Below are positions 8,559-16,499 of a DNA stretch of 48,565 nucleotides, piece after piece; within the stretch, counting starts at the first letter, position 1; every line of letters begins with the position of its first letter. Both the position numbers and the translations under genes were made by a program. The DNA is from Pluralibacter sp. (GTDB lineage Bacteria > Pseudomonadota > Gammaproteobacteria > Enterobacterales > Enterobacteriaceae). The stretch is taken from the NCBI RefSeq assembly GCF_019237635.1, contig NZ_JAFAGS010000069.1:1-48565 (forward strand), read 5' to 3'. The notes beneath the pieces are model-generated. The model saw only the letters and a list, made by a program, of their open reading frames with translations, did not search any database and was not told the DNA's origin.

Positions 8559-9083
8559 TCAGGCGTCACAACATGTAAGGCCATCCAGCACAGAAAGATC
8601 GAAGATGATGATTGAGGGTCCGTGAAGATAAGAATCGGTCCATGCACCTTCCCAGTCATAAACGCCGTGAAGTCCGCAGGTTCTGAACAGCTCGATGCTC
8701 TCTTCCGAATTAACACCTCTGTTGCCAGTGTAGAGCATTTTACCTTTGAAATTCTGGTAATGAGGTTGCGCTAACCCATACCATTCCCTTCCTTGCGAGA
8801 GTGACGTGCTGATCCCGACCGGAAGATGGCGATGCAAAAGTTCCGCAACTCGCGGCTGTTCACTGAGAGGTTTGCTGAAATCCGCGAGCAGCGCCCTCTC
8901 CGATAGATTACATTGGTAAACAAGCGGAGAGTCCCCGTTACGACATTTGTAACGGGCATGATTACGAGCGCCGGCAAAGTTATTGGTAAACCAGATAGCA
9001 TCGATTGTGCCTGCTTCACCTGTGCCCTTAAAGGAGGTATCAAACTCGGTGAAGCGTGCGCGCGACCCGTGAAATAATTCCAT
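8559..9083 (-). CDS. Putative ADP-ribosyltransferase-fold protein
   Basis: The 174-residue protein begins MELFHGSRARFTEFDT and continues with an IWFTNNFAGARNHA block and a VYQCNLSERALLADF block. That series (a His-Gly at the first strand, a W-F-T plus helix, then a polar strand) is how small ADP-ribosyltransferase-fold proteins look. I cannot point to a clear catalytic Glu, so activity is uncertain. The gene starts 15 bases after nikB ends, with GGAGG before the ATG, so it is the third gene of the nikA-nikB operon. A protein made with the relaxase could travel with it or act early in the recipient; that is speculation. Confidence 0.5.
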   Translation of the reverse strand: MELFHGSRARFTEFDTSFKGTGEAGTIDAIWFTNNFAGARNHARYKCRNGDSPLVYQCNLSERALLADFSKPLSEQPRVAELLHRHLPVGISTSLSQGREWYGLAQPHYQNFKGKMLYTGNRGVNSEESIELFRTCGLHGVYDWEGAWTDSYLHGPSIIIFDLSVLDGLTCCDA

Positions 9084-9097
9084 TTAATCCTCCAGTT

Positions 9098-11029
9098 TCA
9101 GGGTTGCCTGTCGGGTTTAGGCGAGGTCTGAGGCTGCATAGTATTTTTACCGATCGTTGTGTCCGGCTCCTGACGATTCAGGCCAGTGTAACCCGCCTGC
9201 TGGCGCTGCAAAGGATGAGTCAGAGGTACGGTTTTACCGGACGACGCATTGAAGTGCGGAATGTACTGAATGGTACCCTGCACAAACGCTTTATCTCCCC
9301 TGACTTCCACCGTCTCCCCGCTTTTCTCCCCGCTGATGTGCAACGCCATCGCCAGATTTTTACCCTTCTCAGCCGGCGCATCGGCAACCTCAATATACAA
9401 ACCTCGATCGAGCAGCACCGGCTTACCTCCGGATGAATACACCACCGCACCATCACGATTCACTGTCGTATCGTAACCACGAATCTGCGACGGACGAATG
9501 TCATCAGCAACTGAGTGAAGAATAATATTGTCAGAGATAGCCGCAGTACGGTTCTTCCGCTTCTCGCGATATGCCCAGCCGCGCAGCTGGGAAATTGCCG
9601 CTGCGTCATTACCGGTAGCCTGCACTTCCACCCAGGCCCGATACGACAATGGACGGGAACCCGGCATCTCTTTCATCGCCTTCCGCTCATCCCTGATCTG
9701 CAAACGCAGTGCAGCCATATCCTTCATCTTCTCCACTTCAAGCGCGCGGAACATCAGTTTACGCAAGAGAGGATCGCGTTCAGTCATGCGAACATTATTT
9801 TTGCGAATACGATAGCCGGCCGCCAGTTCGCGGAAACGCGTCCGGGCAGCATCAGCTGAAATCCCTGGTCGGACAAAACTGTTTTTGTATGCCTTGTAGC
9901 GTGCAATCAGATCCTGGCGAGCCTCCGCACGGGCATTACGACGTTCTGTTCTGGCACCTTTGTCACGACGGTGAAGACGATTATCGTACTGGGATTCAAT
10001 ATCCACAGCACTCAGCAGAACATCTCTGCCTTCCCGGTTAACCTCACGAACAACGGACGCACGTGTAAATGCACCAATCAGTTCCTGCTGACAATTCAGC
10101 GTCAGTTCCGGATGAAGATCGCTGGCTTTAATTGGCGCCTGTTCATCATCGGCGACGTCGTAAATCGCAAGTCCCTCACCTTTCTGGCGCAGCTCAAGTC
10201 CGGCCGCAATCAGAACGTCATGCACCCCGTCCCAGTCATAGCTCCCGCCCAGGAACAACGCATCCATCTTCTCCCGGCAGTTATCCACCGCGTAAGAAAA
10301 CAGACTTTCCTTGTCACCAAAATGCTCCAGCTGGCGCGCAGCTGCAGGGGCAGATTTATAGAATTTCTGGCGACGAACAATCGCGCCGGAATCATTCACC
10401 ATGTAAGGACCGTTGTCGTGCTTCCAGCCGTTCCTGAGCTCCAGCTCACGACAGCTGCGGTCGAGAGTGAAGCGATCGTTATACAGTGAAGCAGCCTTGT
10501 AGCTCACCGGGTTGATACGGTTAACGGTCAGGTGACAGTGCAGATTATCGGTGTCGTCATGGATGGCGAACACATACTGATGTCCCTCCATGCCCAGGCG
10601 CTTAAGGCAGTGCCTGGCTGAGTCAAAAATCTGGTCTGGCGTAGGCCTTTCAGATTCTGGCCATGACAGAATGGCATGGTAGACCGGGTCATTGCAGCGG
10701 GTGTTTTGCACGGCAACCATGTCCATTTCGGTGGAGGCTGTGGCAAGGGAAAAGCAGTTGGTCTCACAGATGACTTTATCGCAACGCACCTGCTGACGTC
10801 CGTCCGGGAACGTTGCGATAACATCCTGTGAATCTGGCAGCGCGTTACGTGTCGCGTACCCAACCAGGTCATTGAAGATTTTATCTTCTGACCGTGACTT
10901 GCGAACAAAAGGACGCTCTGGCGACAGCGTTTCGCTCATCTCAACATCATCACGCAGGATAGTGTAGGAGACGAGTTGCACAAAGCTGGACTTACCATCA
11001 CGACGTCTTTCGGCCACGACTGCGAGCAT
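9098..11029 (-). CDS. nikB: NikB-type relaxase (MOB-P), short form
   Basis: This is the relaxase that nicks oriT and pilots the transferred strand. The N-terminal domain has the HHH metal-binding motif within HDDTDNLHCHLTVNRI (His157, His164, His166), and Tyr22 in LVSYTILRDD is a good candidate for the nicking tyrosine. The protein has 643 residues, against about 900 in R64 NikB, so the long C-terminal region of R64 is shortened or replaced; residues 400-500 are Lys/Arg-rich. The start at 11029 is 2 bases from the end of nikA, so the two are cotranscribed. nikA, oriT and the trb genes all belong to the same IncI-like transfer type. Confidence 0.85.
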   Translation of the reverse strand: MLAVVAERRRDGKSSFVQLVSYTILRDDVEMSETLSPERPFVRKSRSEDKIFNDLVGYATRNALPDSQDVIATFPDGRQQVRCDKVICETNCFSLATASTEMDMVAVQNTRCNDPVYHAILSWPESERPTPDQIFDSARHCLKRLGMEGHQYVFAIHDDTDNLHCHLTVNRINPVSYKAASLYNDRFTLDRSCRELELRNGWKHDNGPYMVNDSGAIVRRQKFYKSAPAAARQLEHFGDKESLFSYAVDNCREKMDALFLGGSYDWDGVHDVLIAAGLELRQKGEGLAIYDVADDEQAPIKASDLHPELTLNCQQELIGAFTRASVVREVNREGRDVLLSAVDIESQYDNRLHRRDKGARTERRNARAEARQDLIARYKAYKNSFVRPGISADAARTRFRELAAGYRIRKNNVRMTERDPLLRKLMFRALEVEKMKDMAALRLQIRDERKAMKEMPGSRPLSYRAWVEVQATGNDAAAISQLRGWAYREKRKNRTAAISDNIILHSVADDIRPSQIRGYDTTVNRDGAVVYSSGGKPVLLDRGLYIEVADAPAEKGKNLAMALHISGEKSGETVEVRGDKAFVQGTIQYIPHFNASSGKTVPLTHPLQRQQAGYTGLNRQEPDTTIGKNTMQPQTSPKPDRQP

Positions 11030-11030
11030 G

Positions 11031-11381
11031 TTAATCCTCAGTGTTGTTCAGGCTCTCTGCCCGAAATTTCATTAATGTTTTCTGAAGCGATGCCAGCGTA
11101 TCAGCAAACTGTTTACTCAGTTCTGCGGTCATCATCCCCTGCTTTTGCATCTCGCTGTACAGATGCTTTTGCAGGCCACCCAGCTTCAGAATCTCATTCA
11201 TCTGTCTGGTGTCACCTTTGGCCACAATGCGGCGACCAAGGGCTGAACGCCGGAGAAATTCTCCTGTCGAGATACCTGCAGCTTTCGCGCTGGCCTGTAT
11301 CTGCTCCTTCTCTTCCGGGTAACACCGAACACTTCCCAGAAGCGCCGTTCTCTGGCGTCTTTCACTCTTACTCATCTTCAA
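11031..11381 (-). CDS. nikA: NikA-like oriT-binding relaxosome protein
   Basis: The 116-residue basic protein has a ribbon-helix-helix N-terminus (ALLGSVRCYPEEKEQI, then GISTGEFLRRSALGRRI), like NikA of R64, which binds the oriT repeat and recruits NikB. The C-terminal half (MNEILKLGGLQKHLYSEM) also follows the NikA pattern. It is upstream of nikB and transcribed away from the oriT next to it, as in R64. Autoregulation through the oriT repeat is likely, since NikA would bind just upstream of its own gene. Confidence 0.85.
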   Translation of the reverse strand: MKMSKSERRQRTALLGSVRCYPEEKEQIQASAKAAGISTGEFLRRSALGRRIVAKGDTRQMNEILKLGGLQKHLYSEMQKQGMMTAELSKQFADTLASLQKTLMKFRAESLNNTED

Positions 11382-11415
11382 TCCTGCTCGGCCTGCAAGG
11401 CTGGCACCGTAATAG

Positions 11416-11500
11416 GGTGTCGGGACGGAGTCCTGACCAGGGCGTTTTGTGGGACCGTCTGCGTGCAGGCGGTGCTACAAAACATACCCTGTCCCACGCT
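11416..11500 (+). other. oriT: Origin of transfer (oriT), R64/IncI type
   Basis: An arm with the inverted repeat GTCGGGAC GGA GTCCTGAC lies within 11416-11441 and is nearly the same as the NikA-binding repeat I remember for R64. Next is an imperfect inverted repeat, GTTTTGTGGGACCG and CGGTGCTACAAAAC, around a GC-rich loop. Then comes ACCCTGTCCC, which resembles the R64 nick region (CATCCTG/T). By analogy the nick would fall between 11491 and 11492 on the + strand, so the transferred strand would run rightwards into the leading region. The nick position is inferred. Confidence 0.8.
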
Positions 11501-11653
11501 TCACATCAGATTTCGATTCCTGACCGGAAGTATATGTGATTTCGGCTGCGCCGTCACTGGCTTACGCCAGAAATGCCGGGTTCTGGCACTGAGTTATTTC
11601 GGGAGGTATACTCGTAGCCTGGAATTGAGCACACAAAAATAGGAAATTGCAGA

Positions 11654-11965
11654 ATGGCTGAGAAGAAATGGTATAGCATCGAGGATGTGGAGCTGGCTAA
11701 ATCATCACTGGATGATCTTCCAGATTTGACACCAACACGCCTCACTAAAACAGACGTGCTGGAGCAGTTGAAAGGAAAAATTATTGAGCTGGCGAATAAC
11801 AAAGGTTACAGCGTGGAAGATATTCGAAGTGCGCTCGAATCTGCCGGGATACCAACCAGCGTGAAGGCCATCCGCGAGATTCTGAGTTCTGCCAAGAAAG
11901 TACCAACGCGCACGTCAAAAAGCAGAAAGCCCGCAACAACGGTTAATGATAAACAAGCTCAATAA
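11654..11965 (+). CDS. Small oriT-proximal protein, possible mobilization accessory factor
   Basis: This 103-residue protein starts MAEKKWYSIEDVELAKSS. It has a helix-rich middle (TKTDVLEQLKGKIIELANNKGYSVEDIRSAL) that resembles a helix-turn-helix, and a Lys/Ser/Thr-rich basic tail (KVPTRTSKSRKP). It is transcribed rightwards away from oriT, divergent from nikA, the position of mobilization accessory genes in several plasmids. I do not recognise a named family. It is one of only two rightward genes between oriT and 27.6 kb, so it would not be expressed from the incoming strand. Confidence 0.6.
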   Translation: MAEKKWYSIEDVELAKSSLDDLPDLTPTRLTKTDVLEQLKGKIIELANNKGYSVEDIRSALESAGIPTSVKAIREILSSAKKVPTRTSKSRKPATTVNDKQAQ

Positions 11966-12007
11966 TTGACGGTTTTTGACTAACCTAGGAAGCCCCTGGG
12001 GGCGGAC

Positions 12008-12097
12008 AGGAGAAAGAAAAACGGCACCACTGTGACGATTTTCTTTCTCCTGGCGGGGGATTTCATTTTGAGCCGGTTCAACACCGGTGAAAAATGA
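12008..12097. repeat. Two large hairpins between oriT and the leading region
   Basis: GGAGAAAGAAAA at 12009 pairs perfectly with TTTTCTTTCTCC at 12039-12050. A second stem follows: CATTTT plus CCGGT, loop TCAAC, ACCGG plus AAAAATG (about 12066-12097). Neither has a clean T run in the direction of the leftward genes. The rest of the 11966-12139 gap shows nothing else. They would fold early in transferred single-stranded DNA. Confidence 0.6.
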
Positions 12098-12139
12098 TCG
12101 GGGTAGAAGGTGGCAGAGGTTTCCCCCTGCCTTTCCCTG

Positions 12140-12973
12140 TCAGGCTTTCAGTGCCTTCATTTTTTCAGCCATCTCCCACAACGCCCGATTTAGCTTCACA
12201 TCGCCATCAATGCCATTTACCGGACGCGTTCGCTGGAATTTTCCTTTCGCATTCTTACCCCAGACGCCGCCCTTCGTCATGTTCTCCTGAACGCGCTGAT
12301 AGGTTGTCCAGAGGTCATTGTGTTTATCCTCATCACGGCGAGTCTGCAACACATCATCTGGCGTCAGCGGAATGTGCTTGCCTTCACCTTTATCGTCATA
12401 TTTCCAGTTCAGTGCGATCTCGGCAAAAATTCGCTGCTCGTCTTTGCTGAGTCCGATTTCTTTCATCTCACCGCGCGATTCTTTCACGCCGTCGAAAATG
12501 TCCAGTACTTCATAAGCACCCTCGATCACTTGCCCGACAACGTCCCCTTTGTGTGGTACGCGGATTTCTCCAAACGTTTTCCCGCAAACCATACCGTTCA
12601 TACAAACGAAGCGGAACATGCCGGGGATCATCTGATAGCTGCTGCTGCCGTCGTGGCTGTTGAGAAGAATAATTTCCGGCACCTCCTCTCCTGCAATTTC
12701 CCCCTCACGGCGCAGGCGCAGCATGTGCTTGGTATGCTCACGCTTTCCGGCGTCACGCGTACGCGTCTGGCAGGCAAAGAAAGGCTGAAACCCTTCTTTG
12801 CGCAGATTATCCAGCAGGGTGATTGTCGGGATGTAGGTGTAGCGTTCGCTGCGGGACTCATGCTTTTCCTCAGAGAAGACGCTCGGAACAAAGCGCATGA
12901 GTTCATCGTTGGTCAGCGCGCGTTCTTTACGGATGACGTTAGCAGAGCGGAAAACAGATGATAAACGGGCCAT
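12140..12973 (-). CDS. DUF932 family protein (plasmid leading region)
   Basis: The 277-residue protein has the DUF932 pattern: MARLSSVFRSANVIRKERAL at the start, EIILLNSHDGSSSYQMIPGMFRFVCMNGMVCG in the middle (the N-S-H-D-G and C-x-N-G-M-V segments), and a C-terminal WTTYQRVQENMTKGG block. Such proteins are common in plasmid leading regions and in phages; their function is not established. It is the leading-region gene closest to oriT and is preceded by a copy of the leading-region repeat. In a transfer it would be among the first transcribed in the recipient. Confidence 0.8.
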   Translation of the reverse strand: MARLSSVFRSANVIRKERALTNDELMRFVPSVFSEEKHESRSERYTYIPTITLLDNLRKEGFQPFFACQTRTRDAGKREHTKHMLRLRREGEIAGEEVPEIILLNSHDGSSSYQMIPGMFRFVCMNGMVCGKTFGEIRVPHKGDVVGQVIEGAYEVLDIFDGVKESRGEMKEIGLSKDEQRIFAEIALNWKYDDKGEGKHIPLTPDDVLQTRRDEDKHNDLWTTYQRVQENMTKGGVWGKNAKGKFQRTRPVNGIDGDVKLNRALWEMAEKMKALKA

Positions 12974-13157
12974 GGTGATTCTCCTCAGGGGTTATAAAGT
13001 GACTTTCTTCTGGCGTCGTCCTTTTGATGGTGATTCACCATCGCTGGAGGCCGTTGCCGTGATGAAATGACCGGTCTGGACCTTCAGTGAAGCCTGCAAG
13101 GGAGCTGTCCGAGGCCGCAGCGCAAGCGACTGACCATCGGGAAGGCGTGCGAACGGG
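12974..13157 (-). repeat. Leading-region repeat, copy 1 (upstream of the DUF932 gene)
   Basis: The core GCCGCAGCGCAAGCGACTGA begins at 13114 and continues CCATCGGGAAGGCGTGCGAACGG in effect to 13157. A second shared element, TTCTTCTGGCGTC, lies at about 13005. The core starts 141 bp before the gene start. The rest of the 453-bp gap, up to 13426, is GC-rich with further weak similarity to copies 2-4 and no convincing gene. Confidence 0.75.
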
Positions 13158-13426
13158 GGAGGAAAGCAGGCTTTAGCCGTGCCCTTGCAGGGTGAACGGT
13201 CCAGGCCAGTGTCTTTCACGGCAAAGGCAGACTGCGATGAATCCGGGAACGAAAAGGGAAACGCCGGAAGGAAGTGGCGGGCAAGGCCCGTATCCCTGAA
13301 GGGGACGCGAAGCGGCCCTGGTTGGGGCGGCGCTGGCGCAAGCCAGCTGCAAGCCCGGGGGGCTGTCTGGCGGGAAGAAATTGGCTGATCGGGAAGCATA
13401 TTGCCCCGAAGTTCGGGGCAGTATCA

Positions 13427-13993
13427 TCACCAGTCAAATGTCTGGAACCCGTCCAGACTATCTCCGACGGCAGAAAAATGGATCATGCTGATATTGGCCT
13501 GCCTGATGCCGTGCCAGATAACCCAACGGGCAGCACCTGATAACCCTTCCCGTTTCAGTTTCAGGAGAGGAAACCTGACGGCATCGAGGCGGATCATGAA
13601 TCCCACGCCGGTGTCATGGATCCATTCCCGGGTAGACGTGTCGCGAGTCAGATCACCCAGCAGATGGCTGTCAGCAAGCGTAATATGGGTGGTGGAGCAT
13701 TCAAGAACCGGGCGCATCACTCTTGCGCCCAGCGTGAACGTTTTTCCCCATCCAAGTTTTTCAACAACATCATTCCAGGCCCACTCTTCGTCTTCCGGAA
13801 CAGGCAGGGTCAGTAACTGATACGGAACACCCAACGTCTCCGCCAGATGCACACCCACATCGCAGACGGGATCATCCCTCTGGGCAAAATCGGCACAGGC
13901 CAGACAGTTTCCGTGCAGGTAAAGCGCCTCATCGCAGTTCTCAAGCTGAATCACCGTGACGCCATACGGCGCACCTTCTGTAATTTTTTTCAT
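13427..13993 (-). CDS. Hypothetical leading-region protein (188 aa)
   Basis: The protein starts MKKITEGAPYGVTVIQLENC. I chose this ATG over the one at 14005 because GGAG lies 6 bases upstream of it. It has scattered Cys (ENCDEALYLHGNCLACADF), a Trp-rich LPVPEDEEWAWNDVVEKLGW block, and a DTGVGFMIRLDAVRFPLLKL C-terminal part. It resembles plasmid proteins I associate with DUF5983, but with low certainty. No catalytic motif is evident. It is leftward like its neighbours and has no repeat copy of its own, so it may be read with the 88-residue gene upstream. Confidence 0.65.
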   Translation of the reverse strand: MKKITEGAPYGVTVIQLENCDEALYLHGNCLACADFAQRDDPVCDVGVHLAETLGVPYQLLTLPVPEDEEWAWNDVVEKLGWGKTFTLGARVMRPVLECSTTHITLADSHLLGDLTRDTSTREWIHDTGVGFMIRLDAVRFPLLKLKREGLSGAARWVIWHGIRQANISMIHFSAVGDSLDGFQTFDW

Positions 13994-14071
13994 GTCGGGC
14001 TCCATTGTCCCTGGCTGATTCTTCTGGAGTTCAGCGGCTCAATGCCGGTGAGCGCCAGTCGGGGGTTAAAT

Positions 14072-14091
14072 ACCGCCCCTTGCGGGGCGGT
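14072..14091. terminator. GC-rich hairpin between two leading-region genes
   Basis: ACCGCCCC TTGC GGGGCGGT is a perfect 8-bp stem. On the - strand it follows the stop of the 88-residue gene (14097) and is followed by ATTTAA, a weak T tract. It may act as a terminator or attenuator. Confidence 0.5.
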
Positions 14092-14096
14092 AGTCA

Positions 14097-14363
14097 TTAC
14101 GCAAGACCTTTGACGGTCTCCAGAGAGCGGAGCAGATGCCCCCACTCTGCCCCGTTCAGCGCCGGAACGCGGACAGGTTTGTTGAGGCCTTCACTGCGCA
14201 CAATGCGACGTCCCAGCCTTTTCAGACGACGTGAGATGTCTTCCTCCGGTAACGTTTCACGGCGAAAACGCGGGTGCGCGCTGACCGGCTGACCGGCGGC
14301 CTGTGCTTCTGCGCGGCGCTTTACAAAATATTCCTGACATGCGAGGATGAAACGGTCTTTCAT
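14097..14363 (-). CDS. Hypothetical basic protein (88 aa)
   Basis: The protein MKDRFILACQEYFVKRRAEA... is Arg-rich and helical (RRLKRLGRRIVRSEGLNK), with GGAGTTAC before the ATG. It ends with an ALNGAEWGHLLRSLETVKG helix. Its basic character fits a nucleic-acid-binding protein, but no family is recognised. It lies between the 188-residue and 146-residue genes, on the same strand. Confidence 0.6.
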   Translation of the reverse strand: MKDRFILACQEYFVKRRAEAQAAGQPVSAHPRFRRETLPEEDISRRLKRLGRRIVRSEGLNKPVRVPALNGAEWGHLLRSLETVKGLA

Positions 14364-14422
14364 GATGTAACTCCATCTGAGACTTGTAGTTGCCGGCCTG
14401 CGCGAACAGACCGGGGTGATTA

Positions 14423-14450
14423 AGCAGAGCGACCGCTCTGCTTTTTTATT
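14423..14450 (+). terminator. Hairpin with T run between leading-region genes
   Basis: AGCAGAGCG ACC GCTCTGCT is followed by TTTTTT on the + strand. The flanking genes are all leftward, and on their strand the hairpin has A residues before it and only TTAATC after it. It may be a poor bidirectional terminator or simply a fold in the transferred strand. Confidence 0.5.
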
Positions 14451-14455
14451 GCCGC

Positions 14456-14896
14456 TTAAACGGCAATCCCTTCGGCATCAATAAACGCCTTAACCTTTTC
14501 CATAATTTCGCTGTGTGTGAGCGTGGCGTGGTTGCGCATCTGAAAAAAGCGCGTGCCGTATTGGGCAAAAATGTCAGTGATGTTGCCGCTGTACATTTCG
14601 CTCAGCTTGAATGACTGGCTGTCAGCCGTTCCGCGCCAGTCGAGCGGCGGAAGCACTTCCAGCATGTCCATAAACCGCGCTTCATTGATTTCGGTCACCG
14701 GCTGATAATTTGCCTGGGCAAAACGGGCCTGCGCCTCTTCCACCGTCACCAGCTCCCAGTGATCGCCATGAGCATTCAGCTCCTCCAGCGTCTTCGACGT
14801 GGCACAGGCCGTAGTGCGCCACGCCCCCTCTACGAAGTGCGCTTTACGCCAGCCGTTGAATCCACAAGATTTGCTCCAGAATGCCATCGCGTTCAT
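14456..14896 (-). CDS. DUF1419-like leading-region protein
   Basis: The 146-residue protein begins MNAMAFWSKSCGFNGWRKAH and has the block MLEVLPPLDWRGTADSQSFK followed by SEMYSGNITDIFAQYGTRFF. I associate that block with DUF1419 proteins of plasmid leading regions. GAGGAAATGAGCA lies before the ATG. The function of the family is not established. Repeat copy 2 lies directly upstream, so it belongs to the set of genes that would be switched on first after transfer. Confidence 0.65.
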   Translation of the reverse strand: MNAMAFWSKSCGFNGWRKAHFVEGAWRTTACATSKTLEELNAHGDHWELVTVEEAQARFAQANYQPVTEINEARFMDMLEVLPPLDWRGTADSQSFKLSEMYSGNITDIFAQYGTRFFQMRNHATLTHSEIMEKVKAFIDAEGIAV

Positions 14897-15229
14897 TGCT
14901 CATTTCCTCACTGGTTGTGCCCTTCGGCTTCTTTCTGGTGTCCCCTTTTTCCGTTTCCGGAAGGCGGGGAGCACGTTGCTGTGACACATGACCGCCCTGT
15001 TCCATCGGGGACGGAAACAAGGGGGATGACAAAGCCGCAGCGCAAGCGACTGACCAGAGGGAGGGAGTGCGAACGGGTGCCGGCATCAGGCTTCAGCCGA
15101 CCCTTGTTTATGGACCGGAACAGGGCAGTGTCAGTCACAGCAAAAGTGAACACCGCTGACAACGGGGGCAAAGTGGGCGCCGGAAGAAGCCGGTTTACCG
15201 GCTTTCCTTAGCGGCCGTCAGAGACGGCC
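14897..15229 (-). repeat. Leading-region repeat, copy 2
   Basis: The core GCCGCAGCGCAAGCGACTGA starts at 15034, 138 bp before the 146-residue gene. The copy also carries CTTCTTTCTGGTGT near 14938, the perfect hairpin AAGCCGG TTTA CCGGCTT (15187-15204) and a second hairpin, GGCCGTC AGA GACGGCC (15213-15229). It is nearly identical to copies 3 and 4 over about 290 bp. Confidence 0.85.
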
Positions 15230-15504
15230 AGTGAAAGCGGCGCACCCGGAACGGGGGCAGCAAGCGTGGTCGTTGACCTCAGGCATCGCTTGCTATCCCA
15301 ACGGGACGGAGACAGGCCACGTCCTGGCTCCGCGTAGCCTGGTGGCCACCACGTGGACGCCCGGCGAAGTGCAGGCGACGACCCGGTTCACCGGGAAGCC
15401 GAAGGTGACCAGCCGGGTTTGAATTTCTTTGATTGTGGCGCTTTTATGCCTCGAAATCCGATTGATTATTGAGTTAGAATAAGTGCAATTTCTGCACTTT
15501 TTTT
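14931..15504. repeat. Long direct repeat A (partner at 19991-20569)
   Basis: Beyond the shared copy-2/3/4 element, this region and 19991-20569 share a further ~290 bp. It runs from AGGCATCGCTTGCTATCC through GGGACGGAGACAGGCCACGT to AATAAGTGCA...TGCACTTTTT. A short central part (about 15235-15275) differs. The repeat ends just before the XRE gene at 15514. Confidence 0.8.
15483..15504 (+). terminator. Hairpin with T run just before the XRE gene
   Basis: AGTGCA ATTTC TGCACT is followed by TTTTTT and ends 10 bases before the ATG at 15514. It could be an attenuator of the XRE gene or the terminator of rightward transcription; the same hairpin occurs in long repeat A' at about 20547-20568. Confidence 0.55.
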
Positions 15505-15513
15505 AGGTTTAAA

Positions 15514-15753
15514 ATGACCGGATTTGAACTCAGATTATGGCGAAAAAGCCTTGGCTGGAGCCGTGACAGGGCAGCTGAGGAGCTGGGTGTTTGCCTGCGT
15601 TCTTACAAAGACTACGAAAATGCGCCGGAAGTTAAGCGGGCCATAGAGTTAGCCACGATCACACTTTCCGTACAGGGTCTGATGCCGCTCATGTCACGCC
15701 CACAGGTCAGCAAATCGAAAGCCCTTGAGATGCTTCAGAGAATGCTCCCCTGA
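15514..15753 (+). CDS. Small XRE-type helix-turn-helix regulator
   Basis: This 79-residue protein has the helix-turn-helix LRLWRKSLGWSRDRAAEELG followed by VCLRSYKDYENAP, the usual Cro/C1 (XRE) pattern, over residues 5-40. A short C-terminal helix follows. TTAGGT lies 7 bases before the ATG. It is one of two rightward genes in the leading region, so it cannot be read from the incoming strand and would be made only after the complement is synthesised. It could then repress the leftward genes; that is inference. Confidence 0.75.
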   Translation: MTGFELRLWRKSLGWSRDRAAEELGVCLRSYKDYENAPEVKRAIELATITLSVQGLMPLMSRPQVSKSKALEMLQRMLP

Positions 15754-15790
15754 CTAGCGGGCACAACTCTGGCAGGCGGGGTTCTGAAGT

Positions 15791-15811
15791 ACCCGCGCTC
15801 GATGCGCGGGG
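15791..15811. terminator. Hairpin between convergent genes
   Basis: CCCGCGC TCGAT GCGCGGG lies between the end of the XRE gene (15753) and the end of the leftward 94-residue gene (15832). It probably acts as a shared terminator, though the T tracts are poor. Confidence 0.5.
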
Positions 15812-15831
15812 GCTTCAGCAGGGGCCGCAGA

Positions 15832-16116
15832 TCAGCCTTCAGACTCATCGTCATGGTGCATAGATGAAACTGTCAGCACCCCGGAAAAATCGATGTCCAG
15901 TCTGTCACACAGGTGCATCAAATCGGTGATCAGATCGCCCATGATGGTGTCTACGGATTCATCGCTGCGGGCAAGCCCGGTCTGGCGGGCGAAGTAGCAG
16001 AGTATTTCTGCGGCCATAGCTGATCGGTCAGCGTTATCCGGTTCCCGGAAAGTCGGCCAGTCTCTTTCGATGGCCATCGCGGCCAGCATCCTGATCCCCG
16101 TTATCGTATCTGCCAT
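15832..16116 (-). CDS. Hypothetical acidic protein (94 aa)
   Basis: The protein MADTITGIRMLAAMAIERDW... is acidic and helical and ends in SSMHHDDESEG. GGAG lies 9 bases before the ATG. It directly follows the 120-residue gene (2-base gap region), so the two are cotranscribed behind klcA. No family is recognised. Small acidic proteins of this size in leading regions are sometimes DNA mimics, but nothing here proves that. Confidence 0.6.
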   Translation of the reverse strand: MADTITGIRMLAAMAIERDWPTFREPDNADRSAMAAEILCYFARQTGLARSDESVDTIMGDLITDLMHLCDRLDIDFSGVLTVSSMHHDDESEG

Positions 16117-16117
16117 C

Positions 16118-16480
16118 TTATTCAGCTCCGCGCACGTTATTCAGCCCCGCAACCATTGCCCGTAAACAACCTTCCTGTCGGGTCGTGGTCATTTCGCCAT
16201 TCATCAGTACCTGAGCAAACCAGGTATTTTCTTTCAGCAGCACATAGCTGTTGGCTTCTCCCTGGGCACGAATCCGGATCTCACTGCCGGGTTCCTGGCC
16301 GTCATTGCGTAACGTAGCGGCCATCAGTGACAGCGCGGCTTCCACGCAGGGCAGGATTTTTTCGGAATCCGTCCCGGTCTCCGGGTCATCAAAACAGAGT
16401 TCTGATTCACAGTTGATATTGTCTTCGAGCCAGCGGGCCAGAATCGTCAGGCCTTCCATTATTTCGGATGCGTTAATCAT
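16118..16480 (-). CDS. Hypothetical acidic protein (120 aa)
   Basis: I place the start at 16480 (MINASEIMEGLTILARWLED) because AAGGAGAA lies 8 bases upstream; an open frame extends 10 codons further. The protein is acidic (CESELCFDDPETGTDSEK) and has a C-terminal ENTWFAQVLMNGEMTTTR block. No family is recognised. It lies between klcA and the 94-residue gene in one leftward unit and may be an antirestriction accessory by context only. Confidence 0.6.
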   Translation of the reverse strand: MINASEIMEGLTILARWLEDNINCESELCFDDPETGTDSEKILPCVEAALSLMAATLRNDGQEPGSEIRIRAQGEANSYVLLKENTWFAQVLMNGEMTTTRQEGCLRAMVAGLNNVRGAE

Positions 16481-16499
16481 GTTCTCGTTCTCCTTATTT

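Noticed and set aside
9971..10489. 172-codon rightward frame within nikB
   Set aside because: Antisense to the relaxase domain, which is clearly coded on the - strand.
12320..12961. 213-codon rightward frame opposite the DUF932 gene
   Set aside because: The DUF932 motifs are on the - strand; the + frame has no plausible start signal.
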